Counted from the first letter of the stretch, positions 7,201-17,790 are shown. The stretch is 53,923 nt of DNA from [Clostridium] methylpentosum DSM 5476 (GCA_000158655.1 EQ973344.1:620329-674251), one strand, 5' to 3'. Made by a program: numbers and translations. Notes: generated from the sequence alone by a model not told the origin.

Positions 7201-10200
7201 TTAATCGGCGTTTGTGCTGCCTTTCCGTTTTCTTCCTGTCACTGTGACAGCGGCGGCAAGCAGAAGAAGTAAGGTTGCTGCCGTTATCGGAGTGTTGTCC
7301 CCTGTACGGGCCGATCCAGTTGTACTTGTAATGCTGCCATCTCCGTTGAAGCAGAGGTTTGCACTTCTTCCGTCACTGTAAGAGAGGCCGGAGATCGCTG
7401 CTTTGAGGTTGTCAGCCGCCTCATTGACTTGATCCTGTTCGTCAACCGACAGCGATTCGTCCTCCGCTTTGGCTTTTGCTTGGGCGAGCGCTGCGCGAAA
7501 CGCTGCAACGCTTGCTTCAGAGTAACCGCTCAGATCGAGGTTCTGCGCGGCTGCAACCACGTTGTTCAGCAGCATCTTGTCCGCTTTGTAGCGCAGGCTG
7601 AGCATGGCTTCAATGAGCTCATCTAACGCAGCGTTGATTTCTTCCTGAGTGGCATTCTCATTGTCAAGAACCTGGTTCGCTTTCTCTCTAGCCGCTTCAA
7701 ATTCCGCCCAGCCCTTGGCATAGTTGTCCTGGATGTAACCGCTGGTTGCATCCACAGCGCTCTGAAGGACGGTTTTATCGCCGCGCAGGACAAGAGCGGA
7801 TGCTGCCGCAACAAGTGTGGCGTCCGCATCGTCCACTTCGCTCTGCACCGCATCGGTGTTGCTGAGCATTGCCTCTGCCGCTTCCAGCGCAGCCTTAAAG
7901 TGTTCCTTCGCGTCTCCATCTAGATAGAGATTGAGGTCAAGCTGGCTGTAGAGTGCGACGTGCTCTGCGAGAAGTGTCTTGTCACCCTGCTGGAGGCCGA
8001 GCTTGTGAATTTCGGTCATGAGGGCCACCCACGCCGCGTCAATCTGCTCCTGAGTCGCGTATTCATCGCCTGCAACCCCTCTGGCAGCGTCGAGCGCTGC
8101 CGTAAAGCTCGCCTGAACGCTGGAAATCGCGTTGGCAAACTCCTCGCTGTCGAGAAGCGTCTCTGCCTTTTCAACCACCTTGTCAAGGATTGTCTTGTTG
8201 GTATCCTCGGCCGGAATCCGTTCCAAACCGTCCATCGCTGCTTGAAGGGCTTTCACCGCATCGTCGAGCTGCTGCTGCGAAGTCGCGCTGCCGAGCACCT
8301 CCTGCGCGCTGAGAATGGCCTGCTGGAGGGCTGCAAAGCTGTCCGCTGTGTAACGGCTGCCGTCGATGCCCTGAGCTTCGGCAATTTTTTCCTCAAGCGG
8401 TGCAGTGTCGAGCGCCGGCTGATCCACCGCCTGGGCGCTGATCTCATAAATGGTGATGCGTTTGTTGTTGTTCGCGGTGTTGTTGAAGGTGATGCGTACC
8501 TTGCTGCCAACTGCGCCGCCGAGGTCAAAGACGGTTTCCGCCTTGATCGGCACGTTGGCGGTCAGCGACTGCTTGTCAATGACTTTGTTCCAGCCTCCGT
8601 CATGGAGAACCTCAATGGTGGTCTCGTTGCCGCGGGTGGTTCCCTCCGGCCCGATGTACTCGAGGACAAACAGCTTGTCAAGCGCAGTCTCCTTCTGCAT
8701 GTCAATTTCCACTGTCACAGTGTTACCGTTGTCAGGTGCGGCAAATCGAGTCGTCAGATCGCCGTCGACGATATTTTCCTTGGCAAACGTCGCGTTGATA
8801 CTTGACACGTTGGTGGTAATCGGTTTTTTGTAGAAGAGGTTTTGCTTGGCGTTTTCATCAAAGTTTGCGAGCGCGTCACGGATGGCCTGCGCCGCTGCGT
8901 CTGCCGCTTGCTGCATCGCGGAGAGATCGTTGAGCAGGCTGATGCCGTTTTTCTTGGCATCCGCAAGGGCGGAAACCGCTTCATTCTGAATATAGCTGCT
9001 CGGGTCGATCGCGGAAATCTCGGTCAGCGCTTTGTACAGCTCAAGTTTGTTTGCGGGCTGCGAGAGCACGCTGTTGCAGGTAATTTCCCAGATAGTCGCG
9101 GATTTTGCATTGTGTTTGTTGTTGAAGGTGATGCGTACCTTGCTGCCGACTGCGCCGCCCATATCAAAGTTGTTGAACTCCGCCTTGTCTTCCATCTTGA
9201 CCTTGTCGATGACAACATTCCACTGATCGTTGTTCCACACTTCGATGGTCGTTTCATCCGAACGGCTCTGCCCTTCGGGCGGATTAAACTCGTAGATTTT
9301 AAGCTGGTCGAGCGGATAGGTTCCCTGGAGGTCGATCTCGACGTGGTACGCCCCGCCCTTGTCAGTGAGTGCGTAACGGGTACCGAGGTTTCCGTCAACC
9401 GCATTGGAGAGCGGATAGCTGCTGTTGACCGCGCGGTCGGCTGAAATCGGTTTTCCGAGCATCACATTTTCGATCTCAAAGTTTGTTGTGATTTCGACCG
9501 GGGTTTTCTCGCTCTCGCGGGCGGTGAAGGCGCTGACTGCGTACTCCGCGTCCGCTGCAGCGTTCTCTAAAATGATCGTGTTGTAAGGGGATTGGGCGAT
9601 TTCCTCAAAGCCATCCCCCGCCTTTTTGTAGACGGTGTAATACTCCGCCCCATCTACCGGGGAAACTGAAAGCTGCAGGGTGCTCTTATCTACCCAGTAG
9701 CCGGTCACCTTTTCTGGCGGGGTGGCGGGCAGCATGAGGGTGGTTGACCCGTCGCTCTCCCTGCCGTTCGCGCCCACCGCTGTGACGCGGAAGGTACACT
9801 GTCCGATGTCGGTCAGATCATCCGCTGCATAGGTGTAAGCGGTTGTGTTGATGTCCGAAGCAATCAGTTCGTAGTCGGGCGCGTCGCCCACTGCGCGGTA
9901 AAGGCTGTAGCTCTCCGCATCGGCGCTCGCACCCCACTGGAAGGAGACTGATCCGTCAGCATTCCAATTCATGCTGAGGGAACCCGGCTTTGCGGTGAGG
10001 GTGCAGGAGGGGATTTCGGTGACGGTGTAGGTTTCCCCTTCCACCGTGTCAAAAATGATCAGGTCGCTGCCGTCCTTTGTGAAACTCACGACCTGCCCGT
10101 CCGAAGTCTTGACCACTGCGTCGGCAATGTTGTAGTAACTGAGCTTGCATTCGCCCCCCTTGTTGGAGGTGATTTCAAATTTGGTTGCCTGGCCGTTTGC

Positions 10201-12432
10201 CCAGTCTGCCGAAACCTCGAAGTTTCCACGGGCGACAAGGCCCTGGTAACTTCCGTTCGCCCAAGCGTCTGGACGGGCTGCGAGCGGCATAATCACACCT
10301 TCCTGGCTCTGCAGCAGCATTTCGGCAACACCGGCTGTGCCGCCGTAGTTTCCGTCAATCTGGAAGGGGGGATGGGTGTCCCACAGGTTGGTGAGCGTCC
10401 CGTTTTTGAGCAGGTTTTGGAAGAGGGTGTAGGAACGGTTGCCGTCTCCGGTTCTCGCCCAGAGGTTGAGTCGGTGAGCCATCGCCCAGCCGGTTGACTT
10501 GTCGCCGCGCTTGTTGAGGGTCACCTTTGCCGCATCCATCCAGGCAGGGGTGGAGGAGTTGATCAGCGTGCCGGGCTGGAGGCCGACGAGCTGGGAGATG
10601 TGGCGGTGCTGGTATTCGCCGATTTCCCCGTAGTAGTTTTCTTCACGGTATTCCTTGACCTGCCCAGAATAACCGACGTTGACCGGATCAAGCTTGTCGA
10701 TCTGCTCCTTGCAGGTGTCGACGATCTGCGAATCAATCCCGAGGATGTCCGCCGCTTTGATCAGATCGTTGTGGTTTTCATAAATCATCTGCTGGTCAAA
10801 CGCGCAGCCAGTGGTGCGATAGTAACCGCTTCCCTGTCTCTGTTCGGGAGAAGCGGAGGGGTAGGCGAGTTGTTTTCCATCCTCTTCTATCAGGGTTTTG
10901 GAGAGGAATTTCGCCATTCCCTCGATTGCCGGATAGGTGGTGTCGCGCAGCACGTCCTCATCCCGGGTAAAGTCGTAGTAATCCCAGAACAGCTTGGTGG
11001 TGAACGCGCCGGTGCCGGGTCCGGAGTGGCCGGTCGCACTCGGGGCTTCAGCTCGGTAGGGCCAGGTGCCGGTGCCGATTGCCCAGCCGTTTTCTCCGGT
11101 GCCCGCCTCTGCCATGAGCTTGGACCCGGTCTGCTTGAGGTACTGGTCGGCATTTTGCTGCGCGGCCTCGCGGAACGCTTCGTTGTAATCTGCATAGGAT
11201 TCAAACATCTCGGCGAGGTTGGTGCTAAATGCCGGCCAGTAGTTCATCTGGATATTGATGTTGTGCCAATAGCCCGCACTCCAGGGGGATTGGTCGTAGC
11301 GGTTCCAGATGCCCTGCAGATTGCCGGGCAGGGTGCCTTTTCGTGATGAGGCGATCAGCAGGTAACGGCCATACTGGAAATAGAGCTCATCGAGGTATTG
11401 GCTGGTGTCGCCCTTTTTGTAATTGTTGAGCAGCACATCGGTGGTCACCTGAGGAACCTCTGCGCCGAGGTTGAGGTTGACGCGGTTAAAATACTGCTGG
11501 TAGTCCGCCTTGTGGGCTTCGAGCAGCTCATCAAAGCTTTTTTGGGAGGCGTCCTGTATGTACTGAGTCACCTTTGCGTGGGGGTGCTCATAGCCGTCGA
11601 GTTTTTTCTTGGCGTCCGGTTCGGTGAACACCCGGCTCTCCATCTGGTAGTTGGTTCCAACTGCCATGAGGATGACCGCGCTGTCTGCGTTTTCTACGGT
11701 GATCGTCCCGTTGACGCCGTTGTCATCGTTGTTCGCCCGCATGGAGCCCCCGGTGGGAATCACTTTGAGCTGCCCTTCAAAATCGATGTCGTAGTAGTGC
11801 ATGTTGCCTGAGAGGGTGATGGTGTCCCCCTCGGCGGAAACCGATCCGCTCTTGCCCATCCCGTCGCCAGGAGTTGTGTTGTAGTCCTTGACAAACGGCA
11901 CAGTCGGGCGCAGGGTAAACGAGAGCTTGCCCGCGTCAGAGGCGCTCAGACGGATGGCCATCACCTTGTCCGGATAGCTGGTGAAGTATTCGCGGGTGTA
12001 GGTAGTTCCCTCCCAGTCGTAATTGACATGGGCAACTGCCTCCCGGATGTCGAGGTCACGGGTGTAGTTGGAGGGATTTGCATGGTTGAAGTCGATATAG
12101 ACCTCAGAGAAGTTGTTGAGCCCTGGGTTGTAGGGATTTGCCAGGCTGTTTTCGGTGATCTGAATGCGCTCGGTATCGGTGCGTCCAAAGACATTTGCCC
12201 CCATATAGCCACAGCCGAGCGGAAGCGACCACTGTTCCCAACCGTTGTCCGAGTCAGGCGCCGGTTCGTCGTACCACAGCCGCAGCTCTTTTGTGCCGGT
12301 GGTGTCCACCGGCGCGGCATCCGTTGACACCGGCTGCTGTGCAAACGCGGTCAGCGCGAGCTGGGACGCCATGACAACAGCAATCACAGCGGCGACTGCG
12401 CGTTTCAACGAAAATTTTGATTTGTTTTTCAT
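7201..12432 (-). CDS. GH95 alpha-L-fucosidase-family enzyme with Fn3, two F5/8 C domains and anchor
   Basis: Inverting exo-glycosidase family acting on alpha-L-fucosides, in some members alpha-L-galactosides; the choice cannot be made from sequence alone. 1743 residues from ATG 12432, chosen because AGGAGG lies 6 nt upstream; the frame extends 13 codons further without a ribosome site. Signal peptide, then the GH95 N-domain (WYDEPAP, LPLGCGYMGANVFG, near 45-90), and the (alpha/alpha)6 core with NIQMNYWPAF, PSASPEQ (E530, family general acid) and HPPFQIDGN (D693, family base-assisting Asp). Fibronectin-type modules (about 815-985) are followed by two F5/8 type C binding domains (about 990-1130 and 1200-1330; both have VGSKVRITFNN), FIVAR repeats (about 1410-1690) and SARTGD, a hydrophobic stretch and RKRKG. 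Monocistronic by its own promoter and terminator. Paralogue: 35951-40924. Confidence 0.92.
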   Translation of the reverse strand: MKNKSKFSLKRAVAAVIAVVMASQLALTAFAQQPVSTDAAPVDTTGTKELRLWYDEPAPDSDNGWEQWSLPLGCGYMGANVFGRTDTERIQITENSLANPYNPGLNNFSEVYIDFNHANPSNYTRDLDIREAVAHVNYDWEGTTYTREYFTSYPDKVMAIRLSASDAGKLSFTLRPTVPFVKDYNTTPGDGMGKSGSVSAEGDTITLSGNMHYYDIDFEGQLKVIPTGGSMRANNDDNGVNGTITVENADSAVILMAVGTNYQMESRVFTEPDAKKKLDGYEHPHAKVTQYIQDASQKSFDELLEAHKADYQQYFNRVNLNLGAEVPQVTTDVLLNNYKKGDTSQYLDELYFQYGRYLLIASSRKGTLPGNLQGIWNRYDQSPWSAGYWHNINIQMNYWPAFSTNLAEMFESYADYNEAFREAAQQNADQYLKQTGSKLMAEAGTGENGWAIGTGTWPYRAEAPSATGHSGPGTGAFTTKLFWDYYDFTRDEDVLRDTTYPAIEGMAKFLSKTLIEEDGKQLAYPSASPEQRQGSGYYRTTGCAFDQQMIYENHNDLIKAADILGIDSQIVDTCKEQIDKLDPVNVGYSGQVKEYREENYYGEIGEYQHRHISQLVGLQPGTLINSSTPAWMDAAKVTLNKRGDKSTGWAMAHRLNLWARTGDGNRSYTLFQNLLKNGTLTNLWDTHPPFQIDGNYGGTAGVAEMLLQSQEGVIMPLAARPDAWANGSYQGLVARGNFEVSADWANGQATKFEITSNKGGECKLSYYNIADAVVKTSDGQVVSFTKDGSDLIIFDTVEGETYTVTEIPSCTLTAKPGSLSMNWNADGSVSFQWGASADAESYSLYRAVGDAPDYELIASDINTTAYTYAADDLTDIGQCTFRVTAVGANGRESDGSTTLMLPATPPEKVTGYWVDKSTLQLSVSPVDGAEYYTVYKKAGDGFEEIAQSPYNTIILENAAADAEYAVSAFTARESEKTPVEITTNFEIENVMLGKPISADRAVNSSYPLSNAVDGNLGTRYALTDKGGAYHVEIDLQGTYPLDQLKIYEFNPPEGQSRSDETTIEVWNNDQWNVVIDKVKMEDKAEFNNFDMGGAVGSKVRITFNNKHNAKSATIWEITCNSVLSQPANKLELYKALTEISAIDPSSYIQNEAVSALADAKKNGISLLNDLSAMQQAADAAAQAIRDALANFDENAKQNLFYKKPITTNVSSINATFAKENIVDGDLTTRFAAPDNGNTVTVEIDMQKETALDKLFVLEYIGPEGTTRGNETTIEVLHDGGWNKVIDKQSLTANVPIKAETVFDLGGAVGSKVRITFNNTANNNKRITIYEISAQAVDQPALDTAPLEEKIAEAQGIDGSRYTADSFAALQQAILSAQEVLGSATSQQQLDDAVKALQAAMDGLERIPAEDTNKTILDKVVEKAETLLDSEEFANAISSVQASFTAALDAARGVAGDEYATQEQIDAAWVALMTEIHKLGLQQGDKTLLAEHVALYSQLDLNLYLDGDAKEHFKAALEAAEAMLSNTDAVQSEVDDADATLVAAASALVLRGDKTVLQSAVDATSGYIQDNYAKGWAEFEAAREKANQVLDNENATQEEINAALDELIEAMLSLRYKADKMLLNNVVAAAQNLDLSGYSEASVAAFRAALAQAKAKAEDESLSVDEQDQVNEAADNLKAAISGLSYSDGRSANLCFNGDGSITSTTGSARTGDNTPITAATLLLLLAAAVTVTGRKRKGSTNAD

Positions 12433-12514
12433 TCTAAGCCTCCTTATTGTTCTTTCCCACATTTTAGCCAAGCAACAGGCACCTTCACCAACAATGGCGC
12501 AGTTACCCTTTTCT

Positions 12515-12523
12515 ATTATAGCA
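12515..12523 (-). promoter_or_regulatory. Extended -10 promoter of the GH95 gene
   Basis: TGCTATAAT on the minus strand, about 80 nt before the GH95 start. No good -35 is seen (CCAGTT at the right distance). Confidence 0.55.
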
Positions 12524-12690
12524 GATCTGATGAATAAAACTGGTTTAATATGGTTAAATAGTAGACATTTTTTGTGAACGACTGTGCATTTTACACAAGT
12601 TCAATTTTTGAATTTTGGTCTACAACCTGCTTTCACTCATCACAGGAGCTGAGAATCAAAACAAAGACTGGATTTCTCAGCAGTGTTTCG

Positions 12691-12744
12691 AAAAAAGCAA
12701 GCAGCCCCCGCAGGCCAGTCCAACTGGCCTGCGGGGGCTGCTTG
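12691..12744 (-). terminator. Very strong terminator after the split GH78 gene
   Basis: A 22-bp perfect GC-rich stem (12698-12719/12723-12744) with a 3-nt loop, followed on the minus strand by six T. It is 10 nt past the stop at 12754. Confidence 0.95.
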
Positions 12745-12753
12745 GAAAACGAG

Positions 12754-14352
12754 TTATTGTTTCTTTCTCCAAAGTACAATGGCCGCACCTGTCAGGGTAA
12801 ACATGGCAACTGCTGCTGCGGTCGCCGATGCGTCCCCTGTTCTTGCACTGCCGCTCTGTTCTGTCGCCGGACCACTGCCAGTTTTCGGCGTATCCGGAAT
12901 CGCAGTCAGTGCACCAATCGCCGCAGAAAGGTTGCTGACAGCCGCGTCTACTTCCTGTTGGGAGGCATCCTCCCGGAGATCCACCTCTTTGGCCACTTGG
13001 TTAGCCTTGTTGAATGCCGCTGCACTCTGCACTGTGTAGAGGGACAGATCAATCGTCGATGCCTCTGCGAGCACTGCTTTGAGCAGCGATTTATCCGCTT
13101 TGAAGCGGAGATTTACCATTGCATCGAGCAGAGCCTCGACCGCCTCATCCACCTCGCCTTGCAGCGCGTCTGCATCTGCCAGGCAGGCGTTTGCCTGGGC
13201 GAGTGCCTGCTGGAATTCAGGCTGCCCGCTCTGGACATACTGCTCCAAGTCGAGTCCGTTGGCAAACTCAAGAATTGTCTCAAGCTGCTGCTTCTGTCCC
13301 GCTTGGAAACCGAGTTTGTGAATTTCGGTCATCAGCGCCATCCATGCCCGGTCGACAGACTCCTGGTTTGCTCCTTGATCCATGTAGACCCGCTGCGCCT
13401 CGCTGTAAGCTGCGTCAAAGCTCGTTTTGACACTGGGGATCGCGCCGGCGTACTCCCCGCCTTCCCGGGCCTGCTGGGCATACGCGAGCACCCGCTTGAG
13501 GATTGTTTTATCCGAACCGGTGGGCGTAGGCTCCTCCTGCTCAAACAGGGCGGTGAGGCTCAGCCCTGTGGCCGCAGTGAAGCGGTAGGTGGGTTCTTTG
13601 CTCAGCAGGGTATCCCCACTGTACCATCCTCGGAACACCCAGCCAGGGTTGGGGCATGCGGTGAGCGACGCCTGCTCCCCTTCGGGCAGCTCGGTATCTC
13701 CCTCAACCGATCCGCCCTCTGGATTGTAGGACACTTCCACCTGGCAGTAGGCTGGATCGCTGAACACCTCGATCTCGGCGAGCTGGAGACGGTAGGGCGT
13801 CGGGTTATCGATCAAGCCCTCGTCTCCCGCATATTCGCCGAGCCGGGTGACGTGCAGCCGGACAAATCGCGCTTGGGTGGGGTCAATTCGGCAGCTCACC
13901 GGGGCGAGCTGCGGGTCTTGCTGATCGGTCACCGCGCAGACGGTGCGGAACTGCGCGCCGTCATCGCTGAGCTGAATCTCGTAGTCCCGGGGGAAGTTTG
14001 CGGTCTTCCCCTCCCAGGATACCGCGCTCAGGCGAGGGGTGAGAACGACCTCGCGGATTGTCTGGGGTGTGCCTAAATCTATGGTGATGTCGATTGGGGT
14101 CTCCAGATCCGGAGAGGTGTAATCTTTGGTCGTATAGCCGATGCGTGCGCTGTTGTCTTTTGCCTTGAAGCCGTCTGTGAGGTACTCACAGCCCCACAGT
14201 CCATTGGCGCGCACTTCCTCTGAAGCAGAAACCGATTTTCCAAGCGCGAGATTATCCCGCTGGTGATCAAGAACTTCCTGATAGGCGGCTTTGAGGGCAT
14301 CAAGCACCCGCAGCACTTCTTGTTCCTCAGGTTCCTGCTGGCTGCACAGCGC
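12754..14352 (-). pseudogene. C-terminal part of split GH78 gene: F5/8 C domain, InlB-type repeat, FIVAR stalk and anchor
   Basis: Continues in the same frame as the upstream 1090-residue GH78 frame after a single TAG (14353-14355). The first possible internal start lies near 14316 and has no ribosome site, so separate translation is unlikely. Contents: an F5/8 type C binding domain (from RDNLALGKSV to LAEIEVFSDP), an InlB/Listeria-type repeat (YNPEGGSVEGD to GWVFRGWYSGD), FIVAR repeats with EIHKLGF, and the tail SARTGD with a hydrophobic segment and WRKKQ. The separated part would have tethered the enzyme to the wall; its coding sequence otherwise looks undamaged, so the stop is probably recent. 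Confidence 0.85.
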
Positions 14353-17300
14353 CTATGCATCGCGCAGCGCCTGCTGGAACGCAGCCAATACGGAGGGGCG
14401 GGTGCAGTTGCCGGTGTCCGCCTTTTCCATTTCGTAGACCGTAAGCTGGAGTTGCTGGAATGGGGTATAGGTGTCGGGCTGCGTCTCTTCATAGGGCGCG
14501 ATCCGCACCGCGTCGGCGATGACGTATTCATTCGCGTCGTTGGTGATTTCCACCGTCACAGTGCCGCCCTCCGGGACATCGTAGGTTCCGAGCAGGTTCC
14601 ACTGTCCGCCGTCAACCTCCTGGTTGACCCGAACGGTTTCCACCCTGTCCCCGCAGCGGATGGTGTAGGGGGTGTCAGTTGCCCGGTTGGGATGGGTGCC
14701 CCACCAGGCGTAGACGCTGTACCGGCCCGCCTGCTCGACTGTGGCGGAGTAGGTCGCGCGGGCAGTCGGCTCACCCGAGACCCAGGGGCTGTAGCGGAAG
14801 CCGTCCCCATAGCGGTCGTTGTGGTTCGAAGCGGTCTCATAGACCCAGTTGCCCTCAAAAACCGCCTGGTTGTCGTCGAGGATGATACCCGTTTCCGGCT
14901 GTTCCTCTCCAGGATCGGGGGTGTGGAGGGGATTGCCCGAAACGGCAAAAGAGTACTCCCCGCTTCCCGCTGTAAAGACAACATAGCCCTGGGTGAGGGT
15001 GCCGTCGTGCAGGCCGTCCACGCCGGGGAGGAACACTCCATCCGCAAATACCGGGGTTCCCCCTTCAGTGACGGTCAGAGAATCCATGTCGTTATCAGGC
15101 AGATAGATCTTCGCCACTGTATTGGCAGGAACTGTGACGTTCAGGGTGAGGTGCTCCTCGTCGAGGCTCTCCCACCGGGTGTGGATTTCGCCCCGAGCGG
15201 TGGGAACGGTGGTCTCCGCCCAGGTCAGCCCTCCGGTGACCGGTTTGACGTCAAAGGTCGCAAATCCGCCGCTGGTGGGTTGGACGCCTCCCACATATTT
15301 GGGCAGAAGGTAGGAGGGGTAGGCTGTCCAGGCATGGTTGCCCATGTTGTCTGGGCTAAGCGCCCCGAATGACTCCCAGTTGGTGTTGTTCTTCTCAAGC
15401 ATCTGGTCGTACCGGGCGTAGTCCTCAGTCGCGATTTTGCCAAGACCGGCTTGGTAGAGGCCGTTGTAGAGCGCGTCGCCCCCATAGCCACCCACGTCGT
15501 AGTTGCCTTTCTGGCTCGCGAACCACTCGATCACCCGCTGCTCAAACGCGGCGGGGACAATGCCCGAGCGGAGAGCCCAGGCTGTTCCGAGCGGATGGAT
15601 CTGTCCGCTCGACGAAGTGGTGCGGTATTTCCGCCCGTCCACCAGAAGGTTGCGGTTGACGGCGTTTTTGAGCTCTGCTGCCGCCTGAGAATAGGACTGG
15701 GCGTCAGCGTCCTGCCCAACAAGCTGGGAAATCTGCGCGGCGATCTCCAAAACCTGATAGATCTGGCTGTTGGTGGCGATGTTCTCCCCGCCGTTTTCCA
15801 GACTTCCCCCCGCGTAATCCGAAGCGCGCCAGCCAGGGGGATTGTAGAGCCCTGTTCCGGGATTGCGGGAGCGCTCAATATAGTCGAGGAATTTGGTTAG
15901 GTTGGGGTAATAGTCGCTGAGCAGCTTGGCGTCACCGCTGAACAGGTACTGTTCCCACAGCAGCATGGGCCAGTAAAGCGACCACTCCGCCATCTCAGAG
16001 TGATAGTCCTTTGCCGGGGAACAGGTCAGGAAGTTGCCGCTCTCAAGCTGTTCGCCCGCATAATCTTTGATGACTTTGTCGATGAGCATGGTGTCCTTGT
16101 GATTGTAAAGACAGCCCACGCCGATGTTCCACGAGTCGGCCGTCCAGGGGCTCTGCTCCCGGTTGGCGTCGACGCTGATGATCCCCTGCTGGATGTTTTG
16201 CCGGCCCGACCGCTCGCACATCTCGTAAACTGCGTTGAGTCGGCTGTCCGAACTGAAAAAGTTCCCCTGCTTGTCCACAGAGGAATAGGCGACAATCCCC
16301 CACACGTCGTCCGCGGTGAGCTCGCCCGAATAGCCCGAAATCTCGAGCAGCCGGAAGCTGGTGTGGCGCACATAGGGGGCTTTGAAGGTCTCCTCGCCGC
16401 CCGCGCAGAGGTAACTGTCGTAGCCGGCGTCGCCCCAGCCCTGTTCGACCTCCCAGTACTGCACTTTGACAGAATCCCCTGCCTGGTTGGCGTGCAACTT
16501 GAGCTCCGGCCAGCCGGTGAGGCATTTGCCAAAGTCCACCACCCAGTTTTCTCCCTGCCGGACCACCGACACTGGGGAAAGACTCTCCATCTCAGCCTGC
16601 TCAGAGACAAGCTGGGCGTAGAGGTTGTACTCCTGTCGGTCGACAACCTGGGCGGCCTGCCAGTTCGAATCATCAAATGAAACGGTGTTCCACCCCGGGA
16701 TTTCCCGCCGTGCGTCATACTGGATGCTCGCCCGGTTGTTCACCCCGCCGTAAAAGCCGAAATACACCGGGTTTTCCTCGATGTACGGGGTGGTTGGCTG
16801 GCATTTCCAGCTCTCATCCGTCTTAATCGTCTCACTCGTTCCATCCTCGTACCGGATGCGGGCCTCGAGGATGTAGGCGGGCTTGGCATTCACCCCGGAA
16901 TCCGACCAGACGCCGTGCCAGTGCGCGAGGGCGGCAAACGCGTTGTCCCCCTGCTCGAGCAGATCGGTTACGTCGTAGGCGCAGTACTGCCCGTAGCTGT
17001 AGGGGTCGCTCCGCGCGGGGCCCACCCCGACCGGTTCCCCGTTGAGGTAGAGCTGGTAGTCGTTGTGCGCCGAGGTGTAGACTACCGCCTCCTGCACCGG
17101 CTTATCGATCCGGAAGCCCTTGCGGAAATAGGCGAAATCGTTTTGGTTTTCGCTCCCGTCCCAGATGTAGCTCGCCGTCCAGTCCGACTTTGCAAGTCCT
17201 ACCCGGAAGGGTGCGGGTTCGCTGAATTCACTTTGCTGCCCACGGCTATCCCACACTCGGACTTTCCAGGTGTAAAAGGTATCCGAACAGAGCTCTTCCC

Positions 17301-17625
17301 CAGTATAGAGTACGCCGGAGGAGCTGTCTGACTCCACTTTGCCGCTGTCCCACACCGTTTTGCCCTGTGCATCGCTCAGAACGATCTGATAAGCAGTCTG
17401 ACGGACGTCCCTCTGACTCGAGGTAAGTTTCCAGGAAAATTGCGGCGCGCCGGGATCGACTGCCTCAGGGCTATCCACCCCGTTGGTCAGCGGCTCGCAT
17501 ACGCTCAGCGGCTGGGAAATTCCCTCCCGCGCTATCGCCTGCGGCAGGCCGGTGGTTGTCAAAAGTCCGGCAATGAGCACGCAGGGAATCATCCGCTGTA
17601 AAATACCTTTGATTCGTTTGTTCAC
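14353..17625 (-). CDS. GH78-like alpha-L-rhamnosidase, truncated by an amber codon
   Basis: Secreted rhamnosidase-type enzyme, 1090 residues as read. GTG start 17625 follows a GGGGG ribosome site. The signal peptide is MNKRIKG to TGLPQAIA; then the Ig-like GH78 N-domain (QTAYQIVLSD, VWDSGKVES), the rhamnosidase N-domain (DYQLYLNGEPVGVGP), the six-hairpin core and a closing beta domain. The usual DCPQRNERxGWTGD motif appears as DANREQSPWTADS, and IWERW as NTNWESFG, so this is a divergent GH78 branch, with acidic residues kept at plausible places. A golvesin-type C domain follows (about 900-1030, HPNRATDTPYTI and GGQWNLLGTY). The frame then stops at TAG, but the next codons continue the gene to 12754; CAG to TAG would explain it. 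The product should be secreted but not anchored. Its own promoter lies at 17763. Confidence 0.85.
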   Translation of the reverse strand: MNKRIKGILQRMIPCVLIAGLLTTTGLPQAIAREGISQPLSVCEPLTNGVDSPEAVDPGAPQFSWKLTSSQRDVRQTAYQIVLSDAQGKTVWDSGKVESDSSSGVLYTGEELCSDTFYTWKVRVWDSRGQQSEFSEPAPFRVGLAKSDWTASYIWDGSENQNDFAYFRKGFRIDKPVQEAVVYTSAHNDYQLYLNGEPVGVGPARSDPYSYGQYCAYDVTDLLEQGDNAFAALAHWHGVWSDSGVNAKPAYILEARIRYEDGTSETIKTDESWKCQPTTPYIEENPVYFGFYGGVNNRASIQYDARREIPGWNTVSFDDSNWQAAQVVDRQEYNLYAQLVSEQAEMESLSPVSVVRQGENWVVDFGKCLTGWPELKLHANQAGDSVKVQYWEVEQGWGDAGYDSYLCAGGEETFKAPYVRHTSFRLLEISGYSGELTADDVWGIVAYSSVDKQGNFFSSDSRLNAVYEMCERSGRQNIQQGIISVDANREQSPWTADSWNIGVGCLYNHKDTMLIDKVIKDYAGEQLESGNFLTCSPAKDYHSEMAEWSLYWPMLLWEQYLFSGDAKLLSDYYPNLTKFLDYIERSRNPGTGLYNPPGWRASDYAGGSLENGGENIATNSQIYQVLEIAAQISQLVGQDADAQSYSQAAAELKNAVNRNLLVDGRKYRTTSSSGQIHPLGTAWALRSGIVPAAFEQRVIEWFASQKGNYDVGGYGGDALYNGLYQAGLGKIATEDYARYDQMLEKNNTNWESFGALSPDNMGNHAWTAYPSYLLPKYVGGVQPTSGGFATFDVKPVTGGLTWAETTVPTARGEIHTRWESLDEEHLTLNVTVPANTVAKIYLPDNDMDSLTVTEGGTPVFADGVFLPGVDGLHDGTLTQGYVVFTAGSGEYSFAVSGNPLHTPDPGEEQPETGIILDDNQAVFEGNWVYETASNHNDRYGDGFRYSPWVSGEPTARATYSATVEQAGRYSVYAWWGTHPNRATDTPYTIRCGDRVETVRVNQEVDGGQWNLLGTYDVPEGGTVTVEITNDANEYVIADAVRIAPYEETQPDTYTPFQQLQLTVYEMEKADTGNCTRPSVLAAFQQALRDA

Positions 17626-17762
17626 ATAAAATCCCCCTTTTTGTTTGCTGTCTCCTTCTCTTTGGATTTATCGTCTGTCCCCCTTTTCTGCCGAAGCTCC
17701 CCGCCGCGGCGCAATTCACCGGATCAAGAGAAAATCTTTCCAAATAGACCCGGCTCGTGTCT

Positions 17763-17790
17763 ATTATACCATAAATTTATCTTTTATCAA
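17763..17790 (-). promoter_or_regulatory. Promoter of the split GH78 gene
   Basis: TTGATA (17785-17790), 16-nt spacer, TATAAT (17763-17768) on the minus strand, with TG one base before the -10 (extended -10). Confidence 0.6.

Noticed and set aside
12574-14076. Long open frame (500 codons) on the plus strand opposite the split GH78 gene
   Set aside because: It is a shadow of the FIVAR/F5-8 region: no ribosome site, no recognisable protein, and similar antisense openings occur opposite most enzymes here (for example 3957-5147) because of their codon use.
6529-14355. Stop-codon reassignment (TAA/TAG read as Gln), suggested by in-frame stops in tnpA and GH78
   Set aside because: Other genes end cleanly at TAA or TAG right after their basic tails and before terminators, and the stops are confined to genes with other signs of decay or to one codon.
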